NCBI GenBank assembly: GCA_030597505.1
Contig: JAUVRS010000079.1
Coordinates: forward strand, 1 to 9,385
Direction of reading: 5' to 3'
Source of the DNA: Desulfobacteraceae bacterium
GTDB taxonomy: Bacteria > Desulfobacterota > DSM-4660 > Desulfatiglandales > Desulfatiglandaceae
DNA: 9,385 bases
In this document: piece after piece, positions 1-6,464 of the stretch
Numbering within the stretch: position 1 is the first letter of the stretch
Layout: each line of letters opens with the position of its first letter
Notes under the pieces: generated by a model
Told to the model about the DNA's origin: nothing
What the model saw: only the letters and a program-made list of their open reading frames with translations
Database searches by the model: none
Translations under genes and position numbers: made by a program

Positions 1-10
1 TGGGAGGCAT
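1..10 (-). CDS. possible start of the gene downstream of argS (only the first codons)
   Basis: On the minus strand an ATG at 10..8 lies 16 bases after the argS stop codon and opens a frame reading Met-Pro-Pro before the window ends. An AAGG lies 10 bases upstream of it, which is a weak and rather distant ribosome binding site. Nothing can be said about the product. It is listed only because a short gap after argS in the same direction would fit a cotranscribed gene. It could equally be chance. Confidence 0.2.
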
Positions 11-26
11 ATCTCGTCAGCCTTGT

Positions 27-1703
27 TTACATCTTTTGGGGGGCACTGATACCAAGAAGTCTCAGCCCATTTGCAATGACAGTCCTCACCCCCGCAACCA
101 GGAGCAACCTTGCCTGGCTCAAGTCTTTTTTGGAGGTAATAATTCTATTCTCGGGTATTTTTGTGCCTAAATTGAAATATTTGTGAAAGGATGAGGCCAA
201 CTCTGTCAGATAGTAAGTGAGGCGGTGAGGCTCCGTTGTCTTGCAAATCTCCGTCAGGATTATAGGAAATTGGGCCATGGTTCTTATGAGTGCCATTTCC
301 TCATCCAAGGAAACCAGATCGAGAATCCCGTCTGTTTTGTCCGGCATCGTAATCCCCGCCTCCGCGGCTTTTCGCAAGATACTGCATATCCTTGCATGGG
401 CATACTGGACATAATAGACCGGGTTGTCACTGTCCTGTTTTTTTACGAGATCTATGTCGAAATCGAGCTGTGAGTCATGGCTCTTTGTGAGGAAAACAAA
501 CCGTGCCGCGTCCACGCCTACCTCGTCCAAAAGTTCCTGGAGTGTGACAAAGGTTCCTGCTCTCTTTGACATCCGTATTTCCTGACCGCGCCTCCAAAGT
601 TTTACAAACTGAATGAGCATGACGGAGAGCCAGTCTTTGGGAACCCCACAGGATAGGAGTGCGGCCTTCATTCGGGGAATATACCCGTGGTGATCGGCAC
701 CCCATATATCAATGGCCCTGTCAAAGCCCCTGTCGTGCTTTTCAAGGTGGTAGGAAATATCAGATGCAAAATATGTAAACTGCCCATCCATTTTCTTTAG
801 GACCCGATTTTTGTCATCTCCAAAATCGGCGGTCCTGATCCACAGGGCCCCGTCTTGTTCATAAAGCAGGCCATTTCCTTTGAGGGTCTCAAGAGTGTTT
901 TTCAGCAGGCCGGATGACAAAAGGTCATTTTCACTGTACCAGAAATCAAAGTCGACCCCAAAACGTTTTAAGTCTTGTCTGATTTCCTTTAACATAAGCT
1001 CTTTTCCCATTTTTGAGCACTCATGGACGGCGTCCCCATCCGAAAGAGTTTCCAGATCGATCTGTTCAGATATGGTTTTGGCTAAACCCAGGACATAATC
1101 ACCGTGATACCCATTTTTCGGGAATGGATATTCAGGGTTATTTATCTGTTTGAATCGGCTGAAGATAGATTCCCCCAGGATATGGATCTGTCGTCCTGCG
1201 TCATTTATATAAAACTCTCGGGCCACATCATATCCACAAAAGGAAAGCAGCCGGCACAGGGTGTCCCCAAGGGCTGCCCCTCGGCCGTGTCCAAGATGAA
1301 GAGGGCCCGTGGGATTTGCACTGACAAATTCTACAAGCACCCTTTGCCCGCTTCCTGCCCCACTTCGGCCATAGTCATCCTTGAGGTCGATGATGGATGA
1401 TAAGATGCGGTGCCACTCCCTGGCGGTTACAAAAAAATTTATAAAACCAGGGCCTGCTACCTCTGAGTTCTCAAGGAAACCATCTTCATTTTTCAGGTGG
1501 TCACGGATGACAGATGCGATTTCCCTGGGTGAACGGTGCTGGACCGAGGCAAGTGTCATCGGTAGATTGGTGGCAAAATGCCCGTGTGCCGGATTATTGG
1601 GGATTTCGATTACATAATCCGGGAGGGGTGTTCTCTTGAGTACATTTTTTTCAAAGCACTCATCGATGGTGGCCTTTAACAGTCGGTCAAGTCTATCTTT
1701 CAT
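27..1703 (-). CDS. argS: arginyl-tRNA synthetase (class I)
   Basis: Cytoplasmic enzyme that charges tRNA-Arg with arginine using ATP. The 558-residue product has the full ArgS layout. Residues about 1-95 form the ArgS-specific N-terminal domain. The class I catalytic core follows, with the HIGH-type signature HLGH at 136-139 inside SANPTGPLHLGHGRG, the conserved EFYINDAGRQI at 163-173 and IWGADHHGYIPRM at 333-345. The KMSKS-type loop is MSKR at 378-381. The DALR-type anticodon-binding domain begins near YYVQYAHAR (430-438) and runs to the usual GISAPQKM-like C-terminus. I chose the ATG at 1703. An in-frame TTG at 1739 would add 12 residues, but it would lie upstream of the transcription start implied by the candidate -10 box at 1742-1747. 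Neither start has a good Shine-Dalgarno sequence. The gene is transcribed divergently from queA. The family assignment is very secure and the start less so. Confidence 0.97.
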   Translation of the reverse strand: MKDRLDRLLKATIDECFEKNVLKRTPLPDYVIEIPNNPAHGHFATNLPMTLASVQHRSPREIASVIRDHLKNEDGFLENSEVAGPGFINFFVTAREWHRILSSIIDLKDDYGRSGAGSGQRVLVEFVSANPTGPLHLGHGRGAALGDTLCRLLSFCGYDVAREFYINDAGRQIHILGESIFSRFKQINNPEYPFPKNGYHGDYVLGLAKTISEQIDLETLSDGDAVHECSKMGKELMLKEIRQDLKRFGVDFDFWYSENDLLSSGLLKNTLETLKGNGLLYEQDGALWIRTADFGDDKNRVLKKMDGQFTYFASDISYHLEKHDRGFDRAIDIWGADHHGYIPRMKAALLSCGVPKDWLSVMLIQFVKLWRRGQEIRMSKRAGTFVTLQELLDEVGVDAARFVFLTKSHDSQLDFDIDLVKKQDSDNPVYYVQYAHARICSILRKAAEAGITMPDKTDGILDLVSLDEEMALIRTMAQFPIILTEICKTTEPHRLTYYLTELASSFHKYFNLGTKIPENRIITSKKDLSQARLLLVAGVRTVIANGLRLLGISAPQKM

Positions 1704-1718
1704 GTGATAAAAGCTAAC

Positions 1719-1740
1719 TGATCTTTCTTGATAGATCAAG
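1719..1740. repeat. overlapping dyad symmetries in the argS leader
   Basis: CTTGAT (1727-1732) and ATCAAG (1735-1740) form a perfect inverted repeat with a two-base centre, too tight for an RNA hairpin but typical of a protein-binding dyad. Overlapping it, TGATCT (1719-1724) and AGATCA (1733-1738) form a second perfect inverted repeat with an 8-base loop. Both lie between the candidate argS -10 box and the ATG at 1703. It could be an operator or a leader hairpin. Short AT-rich dyads also arise by chance. Confidence 0.3.
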
Positions 1741-1741
1741 C

Positions 1742-1747
1742 ACTATA
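1742..1747 (-). promoter_or_regulatory. candidate -10 element for argS
   Basis: Read on the minus strand this is TATAGT, five of six matches to the sigma-70 -10 consensus, about 38 bases ahead of the argS ATG. No recognisable -35 hexamer lies at 16 to 18 bases spacing, so the assignment is weak. If real, transcription would begin near 1735, inside the dyad at 1719-1740. Confidence 0.25.
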
Positions 1748-1842
1748 CACTCGAAAATCATCTTTCTTAGTAGGTTTTTGATAAACTCGGGTTTTGGCGA
1801 GGGTCGGCCTTTTGTCTCCGCCGCTCTCTGAACCCGTCAAGG

Positions 1843-1871
1843 TTGACACGGGGGGTTGGGGGGGGTATAAG
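1843..1871 (+). promoter_or_regulatory. promoter P1, sigma-70 type, with an all-G/T spacer
   Basis: A perfect -35 hexamer TTGACA (1843-1848) and a -10 hexamer TATAAG (1866-1871, five of six consensus matches) are separated by exactly 17 bases. The spacer is one C, six G, two T and eight G. Transcription should start near G1878. It points towards queA, but a hairpin with a T tract lies just downstream at 1892-1939. It may therefore make a short RNA of about 60 nt, or supply a longer, conditionally terminated leader to the queA operon. Confidence 0.65.
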
Positions 1872-1877
1872 TTTTGT

Positions 1878-1939
1878 GCCTCGATTCAAGAAGAGCCAGG
1901 CGCCGGTCCCCTTTGGGGTCGTGGGGCTCTATTTTTTTT
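1878..1939 (+). ncRNA. putative ~60-nt small RNA or attenuated leader
   Basis: The interval runs from the start predicted for P1 to the end of the T tract. The RNA would have about 14 unpaired bases, then one long interrupted stem-loop ending in the T8 tract. I do not recognise it as any known RNA family. In particular it lacks the preQ1 riboswitch aptamer pattern that would be the obvious guess in front of a queuosine gene. It contains no convincing start codon with a ribosome binding site. Its existence depends entirely on P1 and the terminator being active. Confidence 0.35.
1892..1939 (+). terminator. rho-independent terminator or attenuator between P1 and queA
   Basis: AGAGCC (1892-1897) pairs with GGCTCT (1925-1930), and the interior can form a second helix, CCCC (1908-1911) with GGGG (1915-1918), around a TTT loop. 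After one A comes a run of eight T (1932-1939). This is a good intrinsic terminator on the plus strand. The opposite strand has no matching T tract, so it should not terminate argS transcription or any minus-strand transcript. No plus-strand gene lies upstream to need it, which suggests it acts on P1 transcripts. A weaker GCAG...CTGC stem followed by five T lies just beyond (1941-1963). Confidence 0.6.
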
Positions 1940-2010
1940 AGCAGGTCTTTTCTCTGCCTTTTTGGTGAGATGGCGGCATTTTTTAAGGTTTGGGGGAAAA
2001 GAAAAATTGT

Positions 2011-2039
2011 TTGACTTTAAAAAGCGTGTCGTCTAAAAT
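2011..2039 (+). promoter_or_regulatory. promoter P2 of the queA operon
   Basis: The -35 hexamer TTGACT (2011-2016) and -10 hexamer TAAAAT (2034-2039) each match the sigma-70 consensus at five of six positions and are separated by 17 bases. Transcription would start near 2046, leaving only about 13 bases before the queA ATG at 2059. This is the most likely main promoter for queA-tgt and perhaps for the sec genes behind them. Confidence 0.7.
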
Positions 2040-2058
2040 GATCCGTTTAAGTATGTAG

Positions 2059-3114
2059 ATGTTTAAAATAGAGGATTACAGCTACAAATTGCCTGAAAGC
2101 GCCATTGCCCAGGTTCCGACGGTCCAGCGGGACGGTTCCCGGCTGATGGTGGTGGATCGACAGAAAAGGACCTTTTCTGATAATGTGTTTTGCGACCTTC
2201 CCGGGGTGCTCAGGCAAGGGGATCTCTTGGTTGTAAATGACACCCGGGTGGTTCCCGCAAGACTGTTTGGCCGAAAAGATAGCGGGGGCAAGGTTGAAAT
2301 TCTGGTGTTGGGACAACAGGATCCGGCCGATAATGAAACTGACACTCGCTGGTGTCTCTTAAGATCATCAAAACGACCAAAGAAAGGGACTGTTTTGTTC
2401 TTTGGCGCCGCTCTTTCGGGTCAGGTTAGAGAAGTGGGTGTCAAAGGGCTTGTCAGGATTGAGTTCAAGGGGGATCGGTCCATCGATTCCCTGATTGAAC
2501 AAGAAGGGCAGTTGCCCTTGCCTCCTTACATTAAGCGAGACAAGAACAACCCCTTTTCAAGGCTTGACAAAGAGCGATACCAAACCATTTTTTCAAGGAA
2601 AAAGGGAGCTGTGGCAGCCCCTACAGCTGGGCTTCATTTTACGGAAACCTTGATCGAGAGGCTTGCAGTGGTGGGAATTTCTCTCGTCGCCCTGACCCTC
2701 CATGTGGGATATGGGACCTTTCAACCGGTCCGAGAAAGGGACATCAGAAAACATCGGCTGGAAAAAGAATCCTACTCTATCGAACAGAAGACCGCAGAGG
2801 CCATTAACAAAGTCAAAGAGAGAGGTGGAAGGGTCGTTGCCGTGGGGACTACCGTGGTGAGGGCATTGGAGACGGCAGCCGGTCCAGAGGGTAACATAAA
2901 GACCGGACAAGGCGAGACCGATCTTCTGATCATCCCCGGGTTTTCCTTTAGGGTGGTTGATGCCCTGATTACCAACTTTCATCTGCCCAGGAGCTCGCTT
3001 CTTTTCCTGGTGTCCGCGTTGGCGGGGCTCAAATTGGTAAAAAATGCTTACGAGGCGGCCATTGAGAAGAGGTACAGGTTTTATAGCTATGGCGATGCCA
3101 TGCTGATCCTGTAG
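2059..3114 (+). CDS. queA: S-adenosylmethionine:tRNA ribosyltransferase-isomerase
   Basis: QueA transfers and isomerises the ribosyl part of S-adenosylmethionine onto preQ1 at position 34 of tRNA, giving epoxyqueuosine. It acts in the cytoplasm after Tgt. The product has 351 residues, normal for the family. Family motifs run in order: the N-terminal YSYKLPESAIAQVP (7-20), VVNDTRVVPARLFG (58-71), GAVAAPTAGLHFTE (183-196), LHVGYGTFQPV (214-224), VVAVGTTVVRALE (259-271) and LITNFHLPRSSLLFLVSALAG (303-323), ending in FYSYGDAMLI. The ATG at 2059 is chosen because family similarity begins at once, although there is no Shine-Dalgarno sequence and the leader from P2 is only about 13 bases. The ATG is directly preceded by an out-of-frame ATG-TAG start-stop pair (2053-2058). 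tgt follows after 21 bases. Confidence 0.97.
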   Translation: MFKIEDYSYKLPESAIAQVPTVQRDGSRLMVVDRQKRTFSDNVFCDLPGVLRQGDLLVVNDTRVVPARLFGRKDSGGKVEILVLGQQDPADNETDTRWCLLRSSKRPKKGTVLFFGAALSGQVREVGVKGLVRIEFKGDRSIDSLIEQEGQLPLPPYIKRDKNNPFSRLDKERYQTIFSRKKGAVAAPTAGLHFTETLIERLAVVGISLVALTLHVGYGTFQPVRERDIRKHRLEKESYSIEQKTAEAINKVKERGGRVVAVGTTVVRALETAAGPEGNIKTGQGETDLLIIPGFSFRVVDALITNFHLPRSSLLFLVSALAGLKLVKNAYEAAIEKRYRFYSYGDAMLIL

Positions 3115-3135
3115 ATACTGTGTGTCGGATATTAG

Positions 3136-4275
3136 GTGCTGGTTCAAGGCTCTTTGGAATTCAGGATACGTCATAAGTGCGCCACGGCCAGGGGAAGAGT
3201 GGGAGAGATCAGAACCCCCCACGGGTCATTTGACACCCCGGTCTTTATGCCGGTTGGCACACAGGGGTCAGTGAAGTCGCTCTCACCCGAAGATCTGGAT
3301 GATGCGGGTGTCAGAATCATCTTGGCCAACACATACCATCTTTACCTACGGCCGGGTCATGGCCTCATAAAGCGGCTGAGAGGGCTTCATGGGTTTATGA
3401 ACTGGCCAAGACCCATTTTGACCGATAGCGGAGGGTTTCAGGTATACAGCCTGGCGGGGCTGAGGAAAATTTCCGAAAAGGGGGTGACTTTTCAGTCCCA
3501 CCTTGATGGATCGAAACACTTTATCGGTCCGGAAGAGGCCATGGAAATCCAGGAATCCCTTGGGGCGGACATCATAATGGCCTTTGACGAATGTGTGCCA
3601 TATCCCGCTGACTACGATTATGTATTGAATTCTGTGAAGGTGACAAGCCTCTGGGCACGCAGGTGCATAGAGAAAAAGAAAAACAGCGACCAAGCGCTCT
3701 TTGGGATCATCCAGGGCGGTATGTTTAGCGACTTGAGGGAAAAGAGCGCCAAGGATCTGACCAAGATGGATTTTGAAGGCTATGCTATCGGCGGGCTTTC
3801 AGTAGGAGAGGATCGGGAGACCAGGGACCGGGTTATCAGGGATACAAGGGATTTTATCCCGGATGATAAGCCCGTATATCTGATGGGTGTAGGGGCGCCG
3901 GAGGATCTGGTAGAGGGGGTTATGTCCGGGGTGGATATGTTCGACTGTGTTATGCCAACCCGAAATGCCAGGAACGGCACCCTTTTTACTGCCACTGGCA
4001 GGGTTAACATCAAGAACGCCCGATATGCAGATGACGAAAAACCCATTGAAGAGGGGTGCCAATGTTACGCCTGCAGTCATTTTTCAAGGGCCTATTTAAG
4101 ACATCTGTTTATGGCAAAAGAACTCTTGGCTTATCGCTTAAATACGATCCATAATATTTATTATTATGTTCATCTGATGGAAGAAATGCGGCGTGCTATT
4201 GAAGAGGACAGGTTTGACATTTACCGCCGTGATTTCTATGACCATCAGGAAAAAAACAGTTATTTGTCTGATTGA
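3136..4275 (+). CDS. tgt: queuine/preQ1 tRNA-guanine transglycosylase
   Basis: Tgt exchanges guanine 34 of tRNAs for Asp, Asn, His and Tyr with preQ1 in bacteria. The 379-residue product carries all expected catalytic parts. The general acid/base aspartate is D97 in LTDSGGFQ. Substrate-binding AFDECVPYP includes D151 and C153, and GIIQGG lies at 190-195. The nucleophile is D270 in FDCVMPTRNARNG (269-281). The zinc site is C308, C310 and C313 (CQCYAC) with H339 in NTIHN. I took the GTG at 3136, with GGA (3127-3129) six bases upstream. An in-frame TTG at 3154 preceded by AAGG is the alternative and would remove six residues. It follows queA by 21 bases in the same operon and acts in the step before QueA. 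Nothing is missing or unusual. Confidence 0.97.
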   Translation: MLVQGSLEFRIRHKCATARGRVGEIRTPHGSFDTPVFMPVGTQGSVKSLSPEDLDDAGVRIILANTYHLYLRPGHGLIKRLRGLHGFMNWPRPILTDSGGFQVYSLAGLRKISEKGVTFQSHLDGSKHFIGPEEAMEIQESLGADIIMAFDECVPYPADYDYVLNSVKVTSLWARRCIEKKKNSDQALFGIIQGGMFSDLREKSAKDLTKMDFEGYAIGGLSVGEDRETRDRVIRDTRDFIPDDKPVYLMGVGAPEDLVEGVMSGVDMFDCVMPTRNARNGTLFTATGRVNIKNARYADDEKPIEEGCQCYACSHFSRAYLRHLFMAKELLAYRLNTIHNIYYYVHLMEEMRRAIEEDRFDIYRRDFYDHQEKNSYLSD

Positions 4276-4310
4276 ACCCCCATCGGAATAGATCGATTTT
4301 TTGTGGGGGT
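4276..4310 (+). other. intercistronic stem-loop between tgt and yajC
   Basis: ACCCCCA (4276-4282), starting right after the tgt stop codon, and TGGGGGT (4304-4310) are a perfect 7-bp inverted repeat around a 21-base AT-rich loop. No T tract follows on the plus strand, so it is not a standard terminator. It may mark an mRNA processing or stability boundary between the queuosine genes and the sec genes. That role is inference. Confidence 0.4.
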
Positions 4311-4340
4311 AGACTTTTGGGCATATACACATCAACCAAC

Positions 4341-4346
4341 AGGAGG
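4341..4346 (+). promoter_or_regulatory. strong ribosome binding site of yajC
   Basis: A full AGGAGG lies seven bases ahead of the ATG at 4354. It is the best Shine-Dalgarno sequence in the window. It decides the yajC start over an in-frame upstream GTG at 4303, which lies inside the stem-loop region and would add 17 residues unlike the family. Confidence 0.85.
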
Positions 4347-4353
4347 TTATAAA

Positions 4354-4665
4354 ATGAATTTTTTGGCTTACGCATTGGGCGGCGGCGGCGGCGAAGGCAG
4401 CTCAGGCGGGTTTGGCGCTTTCCTACCCTTGATACTGATGTTCGGGATTTTCTATTTCCTGCTTATCCGGCCCCAGCAAAAAAAGTCCAAAGCGCACAAA
4501 GAGTTGCTTTCGGCCCTTAAAAAAGGGGATCGGGTTATCAGTTCCGGTGGTCTTCATGGCCTGGTAACCGGAATAACTGATGATGTTGTGACAATGGAAG
4601 TTGCGCCCAAGGTGAGGGTAAAGGTATCGCGGGGCTCCATCTCCGGGGTAACGGGCAGGAGTTAG
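4354..4665 (+). CDS. yajC: Sec translocon accessory protein YajC
   Basis: YajC is a small inner-membrane partner of the SecDF complex. It associates with SecYEG during protein export and its exact role is not settled. The 103-residue product has a short N-terminus with a glycine-rich stretch (residues about 9-21), one membrane helix (about 22-38, FLPLILMFGIFYFLLI), and then the hallmark RPQQKK at 39-44. A cytoplasmic domain follows with the typical LKKGDRVISSGGLHGLVTGI (55-74) and a short basic tail. Length and layout match the family. The start is fixed by AGGAGG at 4341-4346. It lies 78 bases after tgt and 76 bases before secD, the position it has in many proteobacteria. Confidence 0.95.
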   Translation: MNFLAYALGGGGGEGSSGGFGAFLPLILMFGIFYFLLIRPQQKKSKAHKELLSALKKGDRVISSGGLHGLVTGITDDVVTMEVAPKVRVKVSRGSISGVTGRS

Positions 4666-4686
4666 CCCACGGGTCAAGACAGTTCC

Positions 4687-4704
4687 GGGTGCATTGATTC
4701 ACCC
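4687..4704 (+). other. small hairpin in the yajC-secD gap
   Basis: GGGTG (4687-4691) and CACCC (4700-4704) form a perfect 5-bp stem with an 8-base loop. It has no T tract and is too short to call a terminator. It may only be a local mRNA fold. Confidence 0.2.
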
Positions 4705-4731
4705 TGTAATCTTAATCTGTCAACTATATAT

Positions 4732-4735
4732 GGAG
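4732..4735 (+). promoter_or_regulatory. ribosome binding site supporting the GTG start of secD
   Basis: GGAG lies six bases ahead of the GTG at 4742. This supports the non-ATG start, and the encoded protein then begins with the expected short N-terminus ahead of the first membrane helix. Confidence 0.7.
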
Positions 4736-4741
4736 TAGCAA

Positions 4742-6343
4742 GTGTTCAAGAGTTTAGGCTGGCGTGCTGCGATCGCTTTGTTTGCGGTAGTCATGGCATT
4801 GGTATATCTGATCCCCTCCCTTTCTGATGACCTCCCCGTGTGGTGGTCAAGTGTTCTTCCAAAGGAAAAGATTAGCCTTGGGCTTGACCTGCAGGGAGGA
4901 ATGCACCTTGTGCTGGAGGTGCAAGCCCAGAAGGCCATAGAGAGCCACCTGGAACGGGTTGTGGATGAATTGAAACACGAACTGCGAAAGAGTAAGCTGA
5001 GATATCTGACGCTCAAACGGTTCGGTACCGAAGGGATTTCCCTCACACTTATGAGACCGGAAGACAAGGATGTCCTCTTGGATACGGTGAGGACAAACTT
5101 CCGTGATTTTGAGGTGCAGACAACCGTTGACAATGAGGGCAGGGAGGTGTTTCGACTGGTTTTGGCCCCCAAAGCAAAGACCCAGTTGATGAAAATGGCA
5201 GCGGACCAGGCCCTTGAAACCATCAGAAACAGAATAGACCAATTCGGGGTCAGCGAGCCGGATATCAGACCACAAAAAGATTACAGAATTCAGATCCAAC
5301 TCCCCGGGATAAAAGACTCCAAAAGGGCCATTGCCCTGATAGGCAAGACGGCGCTCTTGGAATTCAAACTGGTCGACGATGTTCGAAGCGTTGAGGAGGC
5401 GCTGAAGGGAAAAATTCCCCCTGGGGAGGAAATTTTATATCAGATTACCGTTGACCCGAAAACGGGTCTGGAAAGAAAGGTTCCCTTTCTGCTAAAGAAA
5501 AGGACTGTTCTCACAGGCCAATATCTGACAGATGCCAGGGTTCAGATCGATCAACGGTATAACGAACCGTATGTATCCCTTTCATTTGACGCGAGAGGCG
5601 CGAGAATTTTTGAGCAGATCACCGGGCAAAACATCAAGAAAAGACTTGCCATTGTCCTGGACAATAGGGTGAATTCGGCCCCTGTGATACAGGATAAGAT
5701 CTCAGGAGGACGCGCACAAATCACGGGGCGCTATACCATGGATGAGGCCAGAGACCTGGCAATAATCCTCAGAGCGGGGGCTCTTCCTGCGCCTGTAAAG
5801 ATAATAGAAGAACGTACGGTGGGACCTTCTCTTGGAAGAGACTCGATAGAAAAGGGTTTTAAGTCCATGCTCATCGGCGGTCTGATCGTCGTGTTTTTTA
5901 TGGTGGTGTATTATAGGCTCTCGGGCGCCATCGCCGATCTGGCCCTTATTCTGAATATTTTTTTTATTATGGCAGGACTTGCGTTTTTTAGCGCCACCCT
6001 TACCCTTCCCGGGATTGCAGGGATCATCCTGACAATCGGCATGTCTGTTGATGCCAATGTCCTGATTTTTGAACGAATCCGGGAAGAACTCAGGTTGGGA
6101 AAGACCCCCCGGGCATCTATCGAGGGTGGCTTTGGCAAGGCTCTCGTAACGATCCTTGACGCCAATGTAACCACGTTGATTGCAGCCCTTGTGTTGTTCC
6201 AGTTCGGAACCGGTCCGGTCAGGGGTTTTGCAGTGACCTTGAGCATCGGCATTGTGGCCAGCCTGTTTACGGCCATTTTTGTATCAAGAATTATCTTTGA
6301 CTACCTTTATGTAAAAAGGAAAATGAAAAGGATCAGCATTTGA
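4742..6343 (+). CDS. secD: protein translocase subunit SecD
   Basis: SecD is an inner-membrane RND-superfamily protein that pairs with SecF and uses the proton gradient to help pull proteins out of SecYEG on the periplasmic side. The 533-residue product has a first membrane helix at about 8-26 and the conserved LGLDLQGGMHLVLEV (46-60) at the start of the large periplasmic P1 region. The region includes LETIRNRIDQFGVSEPDI (158-175), LPGI (187-190) and LVDD. It ends with a C-terminal bundle of five helices at about 374-391, 395-417, 424-444, 469-487 and 494-518. The fourth-helix motif IGMSVDANVLIFERIREE (432-449) contains D437, which corresponds to the aspartate of the proton pathway in this family. 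It is shorter than the E. coli protein (615 residues) but usual for many other bacteria. The start is GTG with GGAG upstream. Confidence 0.96.
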   Translation: MFKSLGWRAAIALFAVVMALVYLIPSLSDDLPVWWSSVLPKEKISLGLDLQGGMHLVLEVQAQKAIESHLERVVDELKHELRKSKLRYLTLKRFGTEGISLTLMRPEDKDVLLDTVRTNFRDFEVQTTVDNEGREVFRLVLAPKAKTQLMKMAADQALETIRNRIDQFGVSEPDIRPQKDYRIQIQLPGIKDSKRAIALIGKTALLEFKLVDDVRSVEEALKGKIPPGEEILYQITVDPKTGLERKVPFLLKKRTVLTGQYLTDARVQIDQRYNEPYVSLSFDARGARIFEQITGQNIKKRLAIVLDNRVNSAPVIQDKISGGRAQITGRYTMDEARDLAIILRAGALPAPVKIIEERTVGPSLGRDSIEKGFKSMLIGGLIVVFFMVVYYRLSGAIADLALILNIFFIMAGLAFFSATLTLPGIAGIILTIGMSVDANVLIFERIREELRLGKTPRASIEGGFGKALVTILDANVTTLIAALVLFQFGTGPVRGFAVTLSIGIVASLFTAIFVSRIIFDYLYVKRKMKRISI

Positions 6344-6393
6344 ATTGTCCCAAATGCATGGCCCGGTGTCCAAGATTCAGGATAAAAGATACA

Positions 6394-6411
6394 AGACCGA
6401 TCGTCTGGTCT
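6394..6411 (+). other. hairpin in the secD-secF gap
   Basis: The 121-base gap between secD and secF (6344-6464) has no recognisable gene. AGACC (6394-6398) and GGTCT (6407-6411) make a 5-bp stem with an 8-base loop that contains a second possible pairing, AGAC with GTCT at 6403-6406. There is no T tract. I see no good promoter in this gap. A small overlapping reading frame here is discussed among the findings. Confidence 0.2.
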
Positions 6412-6453
6412 GATATCCGCGTTGAGGCTGACTTACAACTGATCATTAGATTT

Positions 6454-6457
6454 GGAG
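6454..6457 (+). promoter_or_regulatory. ribosome binding site of secF
   Basis: GGAG lies seven bases ahead of the ATG at 6465 and fixes that start. This means the unusually wide gap after secD is real and not a mis-called N-terminus. Confidence 0.75.
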
Positions 6458-6464
6458 CTATAAC

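Noticed and set aside
1794..2036. Open frame of 80 codons on the plus strand between argS and queA, with a hydrophobic stretch
   Set aside because: It starts at a TTG with no ribosome binding site, lies across P1, the terminator and P2, and has biased low-complexity composition caused by the G tracts. I see no sign of real coding.
1878..2058. preQ1 riboswitch in front of queA
   Set aside because: This was the obvious candidate given the pathway, but the short conserved preQ1-I aptamer pattern with its A-rich tail is absent. The type II and III patterns were not seen either.
2593..3222. 209-codon minus-strand frame opposite queA
   Set aside because: It lies wholly over the strongly supported queA and the start of tgt. 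Its composition is that of an antisense shadow, with no recognisable motif.
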